A model generated the notes under the pieces. That model worked only from the letters and a program-made list of their open reading frames with translations. It made no database searches and was not told where the DNA came from. A stretch of DNA of 42,337 bases, taken from the NCBI GenBank assembly GCA_002633005.1, contig NMRA01000189.1, forward strand, positions 635,169-677,505, written 5' to 3'. Within the stretch, counting starts at the first letter, position 1; the number at the start of each line of letters is the position of its first letter. Origin of the DNA: Phoronis australis (lineage: Eukaryota; Phoronida; Phoronidae). Made by a program: the position numbers and the translations under genes. Shown here in pieces: positions 20,201 through 27,879 of this stretch.

Positions 20201-22769
20201 CAAGTTTCAGCTGTGTACTTCAAAAAATGCTTCCTCTATGAGCATTTGAATGTGAAATCGGAAACAAAATGGCCGCCACGTCCGCCATTTTGACCAAAAA
20301 CAATAGGCTTCCAGGATTTTCCGATCTACACGTCGTGTGCAAATGTCATGAAAATCGGACGAAAATTGCGACCTGTAGAGTGCGAAAAAAAACAAAAAAA
20401 CTTGACGACAGAGCAACATACATGGCGGAATTCGGAGAATTCTCCGAATTCCACCAAGTAACAAACTTGATGGAAGAGTAACATACTTGGCGAAATTTAT
20501 TTTGCTAAGTAAAACCATGAAGAATGTCAAAATAAATTGGAAACCGTACATCGACGGCAACTTAAAACACATTAGCAGTAACGAAAAATAGCACTTTGTA
20601 TCCTGTTTTGGCGGCCCGTGGAAAATCGGCAAACTCGGGCCTAGCAGCCAACTTTAGCAACTGCACTGGCACTAGGCAATTACATCCCCCTGGATGGCGC
20701 AGGCATACATGGGCTATAGTACATCCCCACAAAAAGTTACTCATTTCAAAATACAGCAAATAAAATCAAATGAATCATACATAACACATACCATGACTCT
20801 GGATACGATTTAGTCAGCAAAACTTGAACAAATCGACAAAAATCTGTCGCCGTTTCTCTTACCGGGTGCCATTTTGAGGAAGTTACATGAAATCACGCAT
20901 GTTGACGAATAAAAAGTCCAAAGGACATTAATCTTACAAATTTCACCTGATACCTTCACATGCTATTTTGCAAGTGTCACGCGCTAGCATCACGTGCTTC
21001 GCTCAGTTTCGCGCTAGCCTTTGCATAACTCATGTGACCCAGTTGACATACTTGTGGTTATTGCGCGCGTGGTGAAAAAGTTAACGGCAACCAAAAAAGT
21101 GCAGTTGGAATTCTTTGCCACAGTCAACTGAATTCTCACAACTAAGCTTCATTGAAGATATGTATAGAAGTAGAAAGGACCAATGATGAAAGTAAGCATT
21201 TTTTAAATGATAGTTTTAAGTGTGGAATGTATTTTTGACAAGGTGAAAACTCAAAATCGGTGACCGGATATGGGTTACCGCCTGTTTAAAATACATGTAA
21301 CGAAATGCGTACAGAAAGCGAATGGTAGTATTGTAGCCCCTAAATGGCTAACCGAGGGGCTACGTGTTGCCTACACTGGGATGGGCTTGCACGTGGGATC
21401 AAACAAAAGAATTTCATACATCACTCACATCCCATGATTCCAATCCAATGAATTACCAGTTACGGTTGAATTTCCTTTCAGAACGCATTTTTCTTTCTTG
21501 TGTTTCATCGTTTTCAGATGGTTTTCCGCGATTCGGCCACGCACGCCGTTATTGTCCCTCTGTCAACGTTTACAAAGCACAAACCCAGGTCTTTGTTGTT
21601 TGTGAACACATTGGCCGTTTCTTTTATCCTATTTTTTCACGAAATATTTGGCTACTCCAACCTCAACGCATTTTGGCCACAGAATCGCACTATTTGTCAC
21701 CGCGTTTAATACCATATGCACACGCCATCGATGAACCAGGCAACCCCCGGGTGATAATTTTACATGTTTGACACACTTTTGAGCATGTCAAACGTGTAAA
21801 AAAGGTGTAATACGTGTCAAAATTGCCACGTTAACGTGTAAAACGTGTAAAAACATGACACGCTAGCATGTCAAACGTGTAAAATTTGCCACGTTTACGT
21901 GTCAAACATGTAAAATTTGCCACGTTAGGGTGTCAAACGTGTAAAAATTTGACACGCTAGTGTGTGGAACATGTAAAATATGATAGAACTTACCAATAAA
22001 GATACAATTTAAATAGGCTTGGCAGTTCTGAAAAGGCCACTAGGAGGTAATCACCCAATTTGAATGACTAAACATGTTCCCTTAATAACATCAAAGAATT
22101 TTCAACAAAAGTTTTCACTGCCTATTCAAATATCCAAATACTGAGTTAGAGTTGGTTTAGCTGTCAGAGAGTGCAGTTGTGTCAGGAGAGCACTTATGAA
22201 GTATGGTTTTCGAGTGTGGTGCAGCTCTAACAGAAGTTTGGTATGTATATACTCTGGTTGACAGTGGCTTGATAAAGTTTTCTTGCAAATGATACTTCTT
22301 TTAACAGGTAAGTTTGAGCGTGTCAAACATGGAGTATTGGAACGAAAATTACACGTTTTTGACACGTCTGACACGCTATATTTTACACGTTTGACACGTC
22401 ACGTTTTACACGTTCGACACGCTTTTAGGGCGTTCCAATACTCCACGTTTTTAGAGCGTGTTAGGTGCCCTGGCAATTACGATTTTCGTTCCTCCAAAAC
22501 GCCACGGTTAGAAACCAATTTACAGCGAAAATTTTAAGGCAAATCCGATTTTTTCCACGGACATATAACAAAAATGTGCGGAGGGAATTAAATAGAGGAA
22601 AAAGCGGAAATCCGCGTTTCCGAGAAAATTCCAAGCCTTGCAATATGCACATATAAATATGTGGGTAGCTAAAAATCATATTTATACAAGTTACATTAGG
22701 ATAATAAGCTTACCTGAGCCTCTTAGTTGTCCAGTAACAGACATGGAGAAGAAAGTCTTCACCACCACA
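2027..22769 (-). CDS. TBK1: TBK1/IKK-epsilon serine/threonine kinase gene (spliced, 3' incomplete)
   Basis: Coding exons in order: 22744-22714, 13160-13087 (duplicate 16136-16063), 12612-12472 (duplicate 15603-15463), 9058-8929, 6909-6819, 6382-6289, 4211-3942, 3669-3491, 2238-2027. All junctions are GT-AG and phases match, giving about 407 residues without a stop. TBK1/IKK-epsilon phosphorylates IRF3/7-type factors and autophagy adaptors downstream of nucleic-acid sensing in vertebrates; the invertebrate orthologue is usually a single gene. Landmarks: glycine loop GRGATGEV, ATP lysine K44, HRDIKPGN (D141), DFG (D163), activation-loop MSMHGTEEYL with S179 (human S172), APE-region YERAV, then the ubiquitin-like domain (about 317-405). 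Numbering stays 6-7 residues above human throughout, which supports the exon set. The exons for the scaffold dimerisation coiled coil and C-terminus are missing here; the final visible donor (GTAAGT at 2026-2021) implies they lie beyond the window or have been lost. TBK1 versus IKK-epsilon cannot be separated. Confidence 0.93.
2239..3490. other. TBK1 intron, nothing recognised
   Basis: 1.25-kb intron between the last two visible exons. AT-rich single-copy-looking sequence; no coding match, transposon end or tandem repeat was recognised by eye. Confidence 0.7.
3491..3669 (-). CDS. TBK1: TBK1 end of kinase domain / ULD junction exon
   Basis: 59 codons plus two bases: GLRNLITPVIAGLLEVNPQR, then KWSYEHFFQEV, and ILHVFHTGACASLRIYANPE. 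Aligns with human GLQVLLTPVLANILE and [20 protein letters not shown]. It closes the kinase C-lobe and begins the ubiquitin-like domain. Acceptor TTGTAG, donor GTGAGT. Confidence 0.93.
3942..4211 (-). CDS. TBK1: TBK1 C-lobe exon
   Basis: 90 codons in phase 0. Starts DPTVYERAV (after EEYL of the previous exon), then DASVDLWSLGVTLYHIAVGQ, LPFRPFGG, and GPIVWSRDLPSTC. Aligns with human [20 protein letters not shown] and GPIDWSGDMPVSC. Exon ends TTCTCAG before GTAAAT. Confidence 0.95.
4212..6288. other. TBK1 intron with a diverged tandem repeat
   Basis: 2.1-kb intron between the C-lobe and DFG exons. AT-rich; the only structure noted is the repeat at about 5480-5985. Confidence 0.7.
5480..5985. 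repeat. Three diverged ~150-bp tandem modules
   Basis: Modules begin near 5490, 5636 and 5783, each with a TTATCTCAA(G/A)AA core followed by a degenerate 100-150 bp body; modules 2 and 3 share GTTGATTATCTCAAAAA. Degraded, non-coding; assigned by eye. Confidence 0.45.
6289..6382 (-). CDS. TBK1: TBK1 DFG / activation-loop exon
   Basis: 94 bp; reads YIYKLSDFGAARELQHEEEN then FMSMHGTEEYL. Contains DFG (D163) and the activation-loop serine S179 equivalent to human S172, the trans-autophosphorylation site that turns the kinase on. One residue longer than human between DFG and this serine. Donor is GTTTGT, weaker than the others. Confidence 0.95.
6819..6909 (-). CDS. TBK1: TBK1 catalytic-loop exon
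   Basis: 91 bp; reads AGLEYLKSKQVVHRDIKPGN then ILRIIKEDK. It carries the HRD motif (catalytic base D141) and the metal-binding Asn in KPGN. Acceptor TTTCAG, donor GTAATT; the split Thr codon is completed by the next exon. Confidence 0.95.
6910..8928. other. TBK1 intron
   Basis: 2.0-kb AT-rich intron between the hinge and catalytic-loop exons. Apart from the tRNA-like sequence near 8.5 kb nothing was recognised. Confidence 0.7.
8464..8535 (-). repeat. tRNA-like sequence (SINE head or tRNA pseudogene)
   Basis: Minus strand shows a perfect pol III B box GGTTCGAGTCC inside a perfect 5-bp T stem (GTGGG/CCCAC), and a degenerate A box TGGTGTGATAAGT. The acceptor-stem strands GGCCTG and CAGGTC pair imperfectly. 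The fold is not clearly complete, so a tRNA-derived SINE or pseudogene is more likely than a working tRNA. Confidence 0.5.
8929..9058 (-). CDS. TBK1: TBK1 hinge exon
   Basis: 43 codons plus one base: INTGQQVIIMEYCDGGSVYG, then VLDEPEFMYGLPEDEFLVLL and MHI, the hinge (MEYC, gatekeeper Met) and alpha-D region. The acceptor at 9060-9059 (after CTTGTTCAG) is preferred over inner AGs at 9045-9044 and 9050 because it has the pyrimidine tract, keeps phase 0 and restores the six residues human TBK1 has between EEE and VLIMEF. Donor GTAAGT. Confidence 0.93.
9059..12471. other. TBK1 intron, AT-rich
   Basis: 3.4-kb intron between the ATP-lysine and hinge exons. Holds a hairpin followed by a T run (9441-9478) and the left part of the duplicated segment (from 11954). 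No coding match found. Confidence 0.65.
9441..9478 (+). other. Stem-loop followed by T8
   Basis: Perfect 11-bp arms ACTAGTGTGTT (9441-9451) and AACACACTAGT (9461-9471) around a 9-nt loop, running directly into T8. It resembles a hairpin plus pol III-type terminator run, but no promoter boxes were seen nearby. Confidence 0.5.
12472..12612 (-). CDS. TBK1: TBK1 ATP-lysine / alpha-C exon
   Basis: 47 codons, residues 36-82: NGDVFAVKTFNNYSYMRP, then DVQQRELAVIQKLAHPNIVK and TICVEEE. The VAIK-type lysine is K44 and the alpha-C glutamate lies in QQREL. Matches human [20 protein letters not shown] closely. Donor GTAATC, acceptor TTTTAG. Confidence 0.95.
13018..13064. repeat. 14-bp tandem repeat, 3 units
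   Basis: ACACGACCTGAATA repeated three times plus a partial unit. The second copy of the segment has only two full units (16008-16036), a length difference between the copies. Confidence 0.85.
13087..13160 (-). CDS. TBK1: TBK1 P-loop exon
   Basis: Encodes NYIWSPSDVIGRGATGEVYK plus CRSK, residues 12-35, containing the glycine-rich nucleotide loop G-x-G-A-T-G-x-V. It begins with the last two bases of a split codon and ends in phase 0 before GTAGTA. Human TBK1 has NHLWLLSDILGQGATANV at this place. Confidence 0.93.
13386..14943. other. Intronic DNA unique to copy 1
   Basis: AT-rich sequence between the end of copy-1 homology and the N at 14944. Besides the GIY-YIG fragment nothing is recognised. 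Confidence 0.6.
13902..14369 (+). mobile_element. Penelope-like GIY-YIG endonuclease fragment between inverted repeats
   Basis: On the plus strand CGEAYIGETKQALKSHINQH begins near 14020, followed by FSHIASTDHSF, REENWFRRGVKEAIHERIEN and PSLNRQGGLRF: the C-terminal GIY-YIG endonuclease domain typical of Penelope-like retroelements, with the YIG half and the following Arg region visible. The reverse transcriptase is absent. The piece is bounded by imperfect inverted repeats of about 55 bp, 13902-13955 and 14314-14369 (shared core TTCATCAGGCCACTGAGTTG). Just outside lies a small palindrome (GTCCTCG/CGAGGAC, 13885-13901). Frame breaks precede the domain; it is a dead copy. Confidence 0.8.
14944..14944. 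other. Single N, probable contig join
   Basis: One undetermined base. Homology to 11954 onward starts at the very next base (14945) and none is seen before it. Confidence 0.85.
15463..15603 (-). CDS. TBK1: TBK1 ATP-lysine exon, second copy
   Basis: 141-bp exon, identical by eye to 12472-12612, with intact splice sites. The first difference from the other copy is just outside the acceptor (CTGAAAT versus CTAAAAT on the plus strand). The exon ends in phase 0 while the P-loop exon needs one preceding base, so use of both copies in tandem is not productive. Confidence 0.85.
16063..16136 (-). CDS. TBK1: TBK1 P-loop exon, second copy
   Basis: 74-bp exon with good acceptor and donor, same phase and same 24 residues as the copy at 13087-13160; the one base change I see is a synonymous Gly codon. 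It belongs to a duplicated segment whose edge coincides with the N at 14944, so it may be the other haplotype of the same exon. Splicing both copies in series would break the frame. Confidence 0.85.
16303..16480 (-). pseudogene. Penelope-like element C-terminal fragment
   Basis: Minus strand reads HLSPSLNKGGGLRFDLSHLW then DGVL, the conserved tail after the GIY-YIG domain in Penelope-like elements (compare PSLNRQGGLRF in the copy at 14.2 kb). Only this end is left; orientation is opposite to the nearby element at 16.7-17.5 kb. Confidence 0.65.
16478..16640. repeat. Inverted-repeat arm, left
   Basis: Rich in TGTTACATTTTAC words; includes TAGCCTCTCCTAAAATGTAA. Its reverse complement recurs at about 18398-18534 with few differences (TTTTAGGAGAGGC and flanks). 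Confidence 0.8.
16730..17544 (+). pseudogene. Penelope-like retroelement remnant (RT C-terminus plus GIY-YIG)
   Basis: Reads IIFTMEEETNNSLPFLDVLV, TGRYLDFNSNH and GVKKGISNAL, the end of a Penelope-type reverse transcriptase and connector; then a linker with GNGYPRDFIKSAL; then CGESYIGETLRPLETRIVEH, the GIY-YIG endonuclease (17258-17440). Penelope-like elements use this nuclease for target-primed reverse transcription. The copy is dead: an in-frame TAA near 16851, a frameshift near 16980 and another near 17260, and the N-terminal two thirds of the RT are missing. Orientation is opposite to TBK1, inside its first coding intron. Confidence 0.85.
17576..17625 (+). repeat. tRNA-derived SINE head
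   Basis: GACTCCGTGGTGTAGTGGTT followed by AAGGTGCTGGACTC fits a tRNA 5' half with a perfect A box (TGGTGTAGTGG). No B box follows, so it is a SINE remnant or tRNA pseudogene. Confidence 0.6.
18023..18181. mobile_element. hAT-like MITE
   Basis: About 159 bp with ends CAGTGGCGTATTGAG and the reverse complement CAGGGGCAGATCCAG; CAGNGGCG termini are typical of hAT-derived MITEs. No coding capacity; the 8-bp target duplication is not clean. Confidence 0.55.
18398..18534. repeat. Inverted-repeat arm, right
   Basis: Reverse-complement partner of 16478-16640, enclosing the Penelope remnant. Could be the terminal inverted repeats of one composite element or two MITEs of one family in opposite orientation. 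Confidence 0.8.
18563..18672. repeat. Tail of duplicated segment copy 2
   Basis: Matches 13283-13385: both contain CTTGACTTGACATTTGCTAG and ACTGAGAACAGAA-like words, at higher divergence than the rest of the duplication. Confidence 0.75.
18700..19000. repeat. Diverged direct repeat, copy 1
   Basis: GAT-rich low-complexity start (18718-18765), then AAGAAATAGGCTACTGTCTT and GACGTCCTAGCGAAAAA; a diverged copy in the same orientation lies at 19485-19760. Confidence 0.7.
19020..19459 (-). mobile_element. MITE, partial copy of the 31.4-kb family
   Basis: Reverse complement is a diverged match to 31441-31870: begins GTAGGTAGCACTGAACAGTC, then GCCGCGGCC, TGATTTCAGGTGGC and GAAAGTGGTTATTTCGGGG. No ORF. 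Confidence 0.65.
19485..19760. repeat. Diverged direct repeat, copy 2
   Basis: Partner of 18700-19000 (AAGAAATAAGCTACAGTCTT, GACGTCCTAGCGAAAAAA). The two copies flank the element at 19020-19459. Confidence 0.7.
19761..20699. other. Intronic DNA with a 26-bp palindrome
   Basis: No coding match. CCGCCATCTTTAA occurs twice near CCGG(T/A)-bearing words (about 19967 and 20132). Palindrome at 20427-20452 is listed separately. Confidence 0.55.
20427..20452. repeat. Perfect 26-bp palindrome
   Basis: GGAATTCGGAGAA joined directly to its exact reverse complement, with no spacer; three GAATTC sites. Confidence 0.95.
20700..21290 (+). mobile_element. MITE-like element, copy 1
   Basis: About 590 bp matching 40902-41402 in the same orientation: shared CCACAAAAAGTTA, ACGATTTAGTCA, AAAAAGTCCAA, CTTACAAATTTCACC, GTGGTGAAAAAG, AGTTGGAATTCTT and ACC(G/A)CC(T/C)GTTTAAAATA. 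Ends look weakly inverted (CAGGCATAC / CAGGCGGTA). No ORF of note. Confidence 0.75.
21765..22460. repeat. Arrays of ACGTGTMAAA-type words in opposing orientation
   Basis: 21765-21985 is built of alternating GTGTCAAACGTGTAAAA and TTGCCACGTTAACGTG words; 22305-22460 holds the same words reversed (TTTTACACGTTTGACACG). Inside the right block GGAGTATTGGAACG (22331-22344) is inverted at 22432-22445. The 300 bp between them is ordinary sequence. Looks like a long-TIR MITE or subterminal repeat pair. Confidence 0.7.
22714..22769 (-). CDS. TBK1: TBK1 start-codon exon
   Basis: After a pyrimidine-rich tract and TTCAG acceptor comes a short 5' UTR, then ATG at 22744-22742 reading MSVTGQLRGS and one extra base before GTAAGC. 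The split codon G|CC completes an Ala joined to NYIWSPSD, aligning with the human start MQSTSNHLWLLSD. Because the exon has an acceptor, at least one 5' non-coding exon lies further upstream (higher coordinates); I could not place it. Confidence 0.8.
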
Positions 22770-22860
22770 CTGAAGAAAAACAAAAATATTAGGCATTTTA
22801 ATTAGAACATGAGTATTATTTTAAGACAGTCATTACATTGCAGACATTCTAACACCTATA

Positions 22861-23471
22861 GGCCCTTTCATATTGACTTAACTCCGGTCTGAGCGGAGCG
22901 TCGACGTAAACAGCGGAGTTAACTGGACCGTTCATACTGGCTTCGGTAGTTTTAAAAGGACCATCGACGTAAAGGGTTGGTGACGCTGACGTCATCGCAG
23001 TTATCGCGAGGTAGCGCTGCACGCTAAGATTTTTTTCAATGTGACAATTTGGAACATTTAAATGTGTTAAGTGACATTAAACTCATTTTTAAATCGATTG
23101 GTTATCATTAAAGCAAAAAATAAGTAGTTACTCGTGACGGCACTACTCTGTAACTGTTGACGATAACAGTGGCACCTGGCGATAACTTCGATTGGACCGG
23201 AGTTAAGCGTTCATACTGCACCGCAGCGTCGATGTTAAATCCACCTATTAACTGCGATACTAACTGGATCAAAAACCGGACAATCGCCGCACAAATAAAA
23301 AAGTTCATGTTCAATTCAACGTTTCGATTGTCCGGTTTTTGATCTTATTGTGGCCAAAAACTGATTTGATATTAACTGGAGCTCTTAACTGCGATCCAGG
23401 ACCGGAGTTAAGCATTCATACTGACCGCAACTCCCCAAACCATCGACGCGTCGACGCTAGTATGAAAGGCC
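22861..23471. mobile_element. MITE with inverted ends and internal hairpin
   Basis: Ends GGCCCTTTCATA and TATGAAAGGCC are inverted; inside, GGACCGGAGTTAA words occur in both orientations with GTCGACG. An internal perfect 20-bp inverted repeat occupies 23267-23286 and 23325-23344. Lies 90 bp upstream of the TBK1 start-codon exon, in the 5' intron. Confidence 0.7.
23267..23344. repeat. 20-bp perfect hairpin
   Basis: GATCAAAAACCGGACAATCG and its exact reverse complement separated by 38 nt. Confidence 0.95.
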
Positions 23472-25676
23472 TTTATGACATATTAGTGTCACACCAATGA
23501 ATAGCCCATGTTTATTTACACTCACTGTAACCTAGGAACAACCAAGGATATAAAAGGCAAAGACATGCTGAGATGATCATGTTAAAACATTGTGCGGAAT
23601 GTGGTTGTTCAAGATTTTCTAGTTCAAGTGTCTATTTTGAAGGCACGCCTTTGGAAAATGGAACAGTTACCGGTATATTAACTATCTCAACAGTACATCA
23701 TTGGACACAATTACGAGCAAAAAGGTACGGTAATGATTTTTTAATGTTGACATTTCTATTATATCTGTATAAGCAGTATTATAAATAACCATTGTATTGG
23801 CTTAGCAACAGGAGCAAAATCTCATATTATTATTCTGCTACATAAAGAAAACTTTATTATCATTATCAAAGAAAAACAATCAGTTCCTTTAGCAAACAGT
23901 TCACTCACAGCCACATTCAATAGACCAAACGAAAAACAACAATTGTGATCACTAGTAGAAAAGTAAAATTTAAAGGCCCATTCATAATACAGAACTTTAG
24001 GATTACAATAAACAATGACATCATCACTAACAGTGTACAATTGTATTACATTATAATGAGAGTAAAGAAACAATAACATACAGTTGCTTCCATACTTTCT
24101 CACATCTCATACATGTACACAACATAGGGAAAATACCAGGGTCATCTTTTCACTGATCCTCATGAGGATTAGGGAGAGCATTTGAGTTCTGAAGTAAAGT
24201 TTTTGACATCATAAATGAGTGACTGTGTAAATGCAAGAAGCTTTCATGTTATATCCATGACATTTGACTTTAATTTGGGGGCAATTCCACAAAAAGGTCA
24301 AGTTCAAGACAAAAAAATTAAAATTGTGACTGTACTTACATTTCTGATCTCATCTGAAAGCTTAGCTCATTTTCTCTTGTTTCATGACCCATATTTGATT
24401 GCCCTATACCTTTCAATTTTTTGCCCAAATGGACCCATTTTTGGGGGTCACTTGACCTTAAAAAATTAGCTCGGTTTTCATGTTTGTTGCTAATTATTAT
24501 CATAAAAAGCTAATTATGGGACGGTATTTCTCTGTATTATCAAATTTCCACAATCACATGAAGCCCAAACTTTATAAAAAATATCATTTCAAATTTGGCA
24601 AATCATTGACCTCTTGGGGTCAAACATCAACTCCAGGATATCATGGTGCTGTACGTCCATCACAAAAAAACTGTTAAAAAGTTTAGTTACGTTAAAAGCT
24701 TTCAATCAAAAATAAAATATTTCATATTCTGTTTAACTTGTTACTTAATACTACTGACCAAAATTTTAGTTCCCAGAGATCATTCGTTAAGTCACAAATT
24801 GTACGTCCGTCATGTACGTTCGTTACACCCATGAAATTATAACTTTTCAGCCAATAAAAATAACCTTAGGTCTTATTTTTATTTCTAAACTTGCAGAAGA
24901 TATATTCAACTTCAAAAGCATTCGATGAAAAGTTATATTTTACAGAGTCATCTAGTTACTCTTATTAAAATTCAACTTGTTAAAATCAGACAGTTGGACC
25001 ACATTATAAAATGTAAATACAACAAAATGTTAATTTAATGCACTCATTGTTTTTCTGTTGCTGCCCCGTGTTTGTAAAGAAATACTTAGCTTTTGGAAAA
25101 TTCAAGATGCAAAAATATTCGTATAAAAGAATTCCTAAGATGCTCTGGAATATAAGTAAAAAGAGACCTATAAAGAAAACGGGTCAAGTTGTTGTTGTGC
25201 TGGAATCAATGTATTATTTCTACTCTGACTTTCTATGGTATGTTTTGTGTTGAAAAAGCCGATGCTGGGCATTTTTAAGTGGTAGCAACATGTCACCTAC
25301 TTTATTGAGCATTTTTGTCACACCTTCACTGACTGTAGTCACTCTTGTTGTGTTGTTCAGTGTCTTGGGTGGCTAGTACAAAATGATTTCATAACAAAAG
25401 ATTACATCGTCTTATGTTACATATTTTTATCAAAACAAGAATTTCGATCTTGAAATCTGTTTAAGAATGAGGCTAATTTTTTCTGCTGATCTTTCAAGGA
25501 GATTAAATCGGTATTTAGAAACGAAAGAGGAAATTGTTGGAGACCACGGGAAGAACAGAATGCAACTGAGAAGAATAAATATCTGCCAGAATATTCTCTG
25601 AAACTCTAAAAAATGCCACCGTGGATCAAGTAATTCATAGTTGTACCTGCGTGAACCGTGATGAAACATTATTCAA
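23472..25676. other. AT-rich DNA, nothing recognised
   Basis: 2.2 kb upstream of the TBK1 start exon. May hold the 5' non-coding exon or promoter, but no element could be defended by eye. Confidence 0.5.
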
Positions 25677-26995
25677 AGGCGAAGGCAACCTTTTTTCATG
25701 TCACTTTTAGTAAAAACAAGGTCTGTTGATTATCCCAGACATATTTTTCACTTAATTACAGCTTTTCGTAATTTAATTAATTTCTCGTCCTCTACTCCGG
25801 AAGTGACGTTTTGGGAGGCAAGAATTTTGCGCCAATTTCTTTTCATACAGTCCGACTCTGAGAGCAGTCGAGTCAGTCATTGTTCTACCTCTGCTGTGAT
25901 AAGTTCGGTCGTCGTTTGCTTTTGTTTACGAATCAGCCAACATACCACGCTGTTGCTGCGTACCAGGATGTACTCAATATCGTCTCACACGCGGTTTGGG
26001 TACCTTGCATCGCTTTCCGAAGGATGACACAATTCGCTGTACTTGGCTAGCTCGCTCGTGTGAAGAACGCAGCGCTACCCATTGACGCAACGCACAAAGC
26101 AGTGGCAAGCATGTTCAGCCGTCAGATCGCGACAGAGATATGTACGATGAATTGATGAAGGTCCCTGCGAAACAACGCCTGAAGAAGGGTTCCATACCAT
26201 TGCTGTTGATTCCCGGCAGTGCCCCGTCGCCACCCCCGAGAAGTGCGTTTTTGAAGCGAGAAGCCTCCGGCAAGCTGTGGCCACTATATACAGTGACTGG
26301 AGGCACTTCATCTACTGTCACCCATGCCTCCGAACGTACCCCATAGCGTGCAATTCCAGGAACTAGTAGTGATTCCCCGTATGCTGTTGTCTCTAGCCCA
26401 GAGCCTGTAAGCAGCCCAGCGCGATGTTGAGTAGTGGGAGTGAATACAGGCCCAGTTTGACACCCAGTGAAAAGGATAGTTCGTCATCCAATGAACAGAT
26501 CGGTGAGCCTATAAGTTTGATAAGTTTATTGTGGACTTGTATTGGAGCTATTTAGAAGGTGCCACGTGTGTGACGAGGGAGTCGCACGGCGGGATGTAAG
26601 CAGTTTTGGTGCTCAAGTCACCATCCACTGGGAGTGTGTCGTGGGACACTCGGGCAAGTGGGACAGTTCTTCCCGCTCTGTACGTGAGACGATAATGAGT
26701 ACATCTCGGTAGGCAGCAACAGCGTGGCATGTTGGCTGACTCGTAAACAAAAGCAAACGACGACTGAACTTATCACAACCGAGGTAGAACAATGACTGAC
26801 CCGACTGCTCTCACAGGCAGACTGTGTGAAAAGAAATTGGCGCGAAATTCTTGCCTCCCAAAACGTAACTTCCGGAGTAGAGGACGAGAAATTAATTAAA
26901 TTACGAAAAGCTGTAAATAAGTGAAAAATATGTATGGGATAACCAAAGAACCCTATTTTTGCTAAAAATGACATGAAAAAAGGTTGCCTCCGCCT
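25677..26995. mobile_element. THAP-type DNA transposon remnant with ~310-bp TIRs
   Basis: 1.32 kb. Left end AGGCGAAGGCAACCTTTTTT and right end (reverse complement) AGGCGGAGGCAACCTTTTTT; inverted similarity continues to about 25990 and 26684. Flanks are TCAA (25673-25676) and TTAA (26996-26999), suggesting a TTAA target as in Kolobok; P elements, the other THAP-bearing group, make 8-bp duplications. Each TIR ends with a THAP start (PRCCCVPGC on plus, PRCCCLPRC on minus). The left copy continues YRLTRGLGTLHRFPKDDTIR then CTWLARSC, a TGA, and MYDELMKVPAKQRLKKGSIP, the basic tail after THAP domains. No catalytic domain remains. Confidence 0.75.
25945..26220 (+). pseudogene. THAP zinc-finger domain remnant of transposon
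   Basis: CCCVPGC, HRFPKDD and TWLA match the C2CH THAP pattern (C-x(2-4)-C, RFP, W); the Met is replaced by ATA and an in-frame TGA falls before the second zinc ligand pair, so it is not functional. Confidence 0.7.
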
Positions 26996-27879
26996 TTAAT
27001 GCCTATCTTCAAAACTGTAAAGAAGGAATGAGTTAAAAATCTCGATGACAAGCTAATCATGCAAATGACTAGATAAAGACCAACATCTGATAAGTTTATT
27101 AGCTCCATATATTCTTAAATCATAATCCTAAAGGTAATGTAACTTAATGTTTTGTTTCACACTGGAAGACAGCACAGTGTTTTGAATCAAAATATGAATA
27201 CTGTAAGTTGATGTCAACTAAACCATGCTTAACAAACTATCTTTAAAGGCAATTTTCTCAACAAGATAAAAAGATAAGAGAAAAGTTGATACACGCTTTG
27301 AAAGCTATGTTAATCATGCACTGTTCAGACTGACATTTTTTATGTTTGTCATTAAAGGACCTTCGTAGTATGCATCACCGCCGCACCAGCCAACAAACAA
27401 CAAGACTCAAACAGCAGTGACCACAAGATTAGAGTACTGAGCCATCTGCACAGCAGAATGGGCTTTGGTAGCAATTGATGTTCGATCACTTCATATCAAG
27501 GTATACTTGAAATAAAGGCAATGTAATGTAATGTTACAACTGCTTATGTTATCCAGTCTATCAGCAATCAAACCATTTAGAATTTCATCAATTTAGAACA
27601 CAATATTGGTAGACAAGTTATACACAAACTACCACAAAAAACAGTGTTTGTCCATGAAAATGGGTTTTCAACCGCAAAATATATTAGGGTATTAAGCTGT
27701 TGTAAAAGTACATCTAGGCAGTGGCAGATTAATTTTCTCGCCTTATACATCGCAATTTCATAAATTTACGTTTTTAGGACTTTGCCGTCTTCATTGTAGA
27801 TGAGGAACAGTAATGATGTGCTGGCCTTCGCTGAACAAAAACAGTCACCTGCCACAACGTATTTTGGCAATGCAAGGAT
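26996..27879. other. AT-rich DNA, nothing recognised
   Basis: No coding or repeat signal beyond general AT-richness. Confidence 0.5.

Noticed and set aside
20207-20632. 141-residue minus-strand ORF
   Set aside because: No recognisable domain, no splice or codon evidence, spans the 26-bp palindrome; probably chance.
25698-26974. Two similar ORFs (MSLLVKTRS... and MSFLAKIGF...) on opposite strands as a gene pair
   Set aside because: They are the two terminal inverted repeats of one transposon read outward-in; similarity reflects the TIRs.
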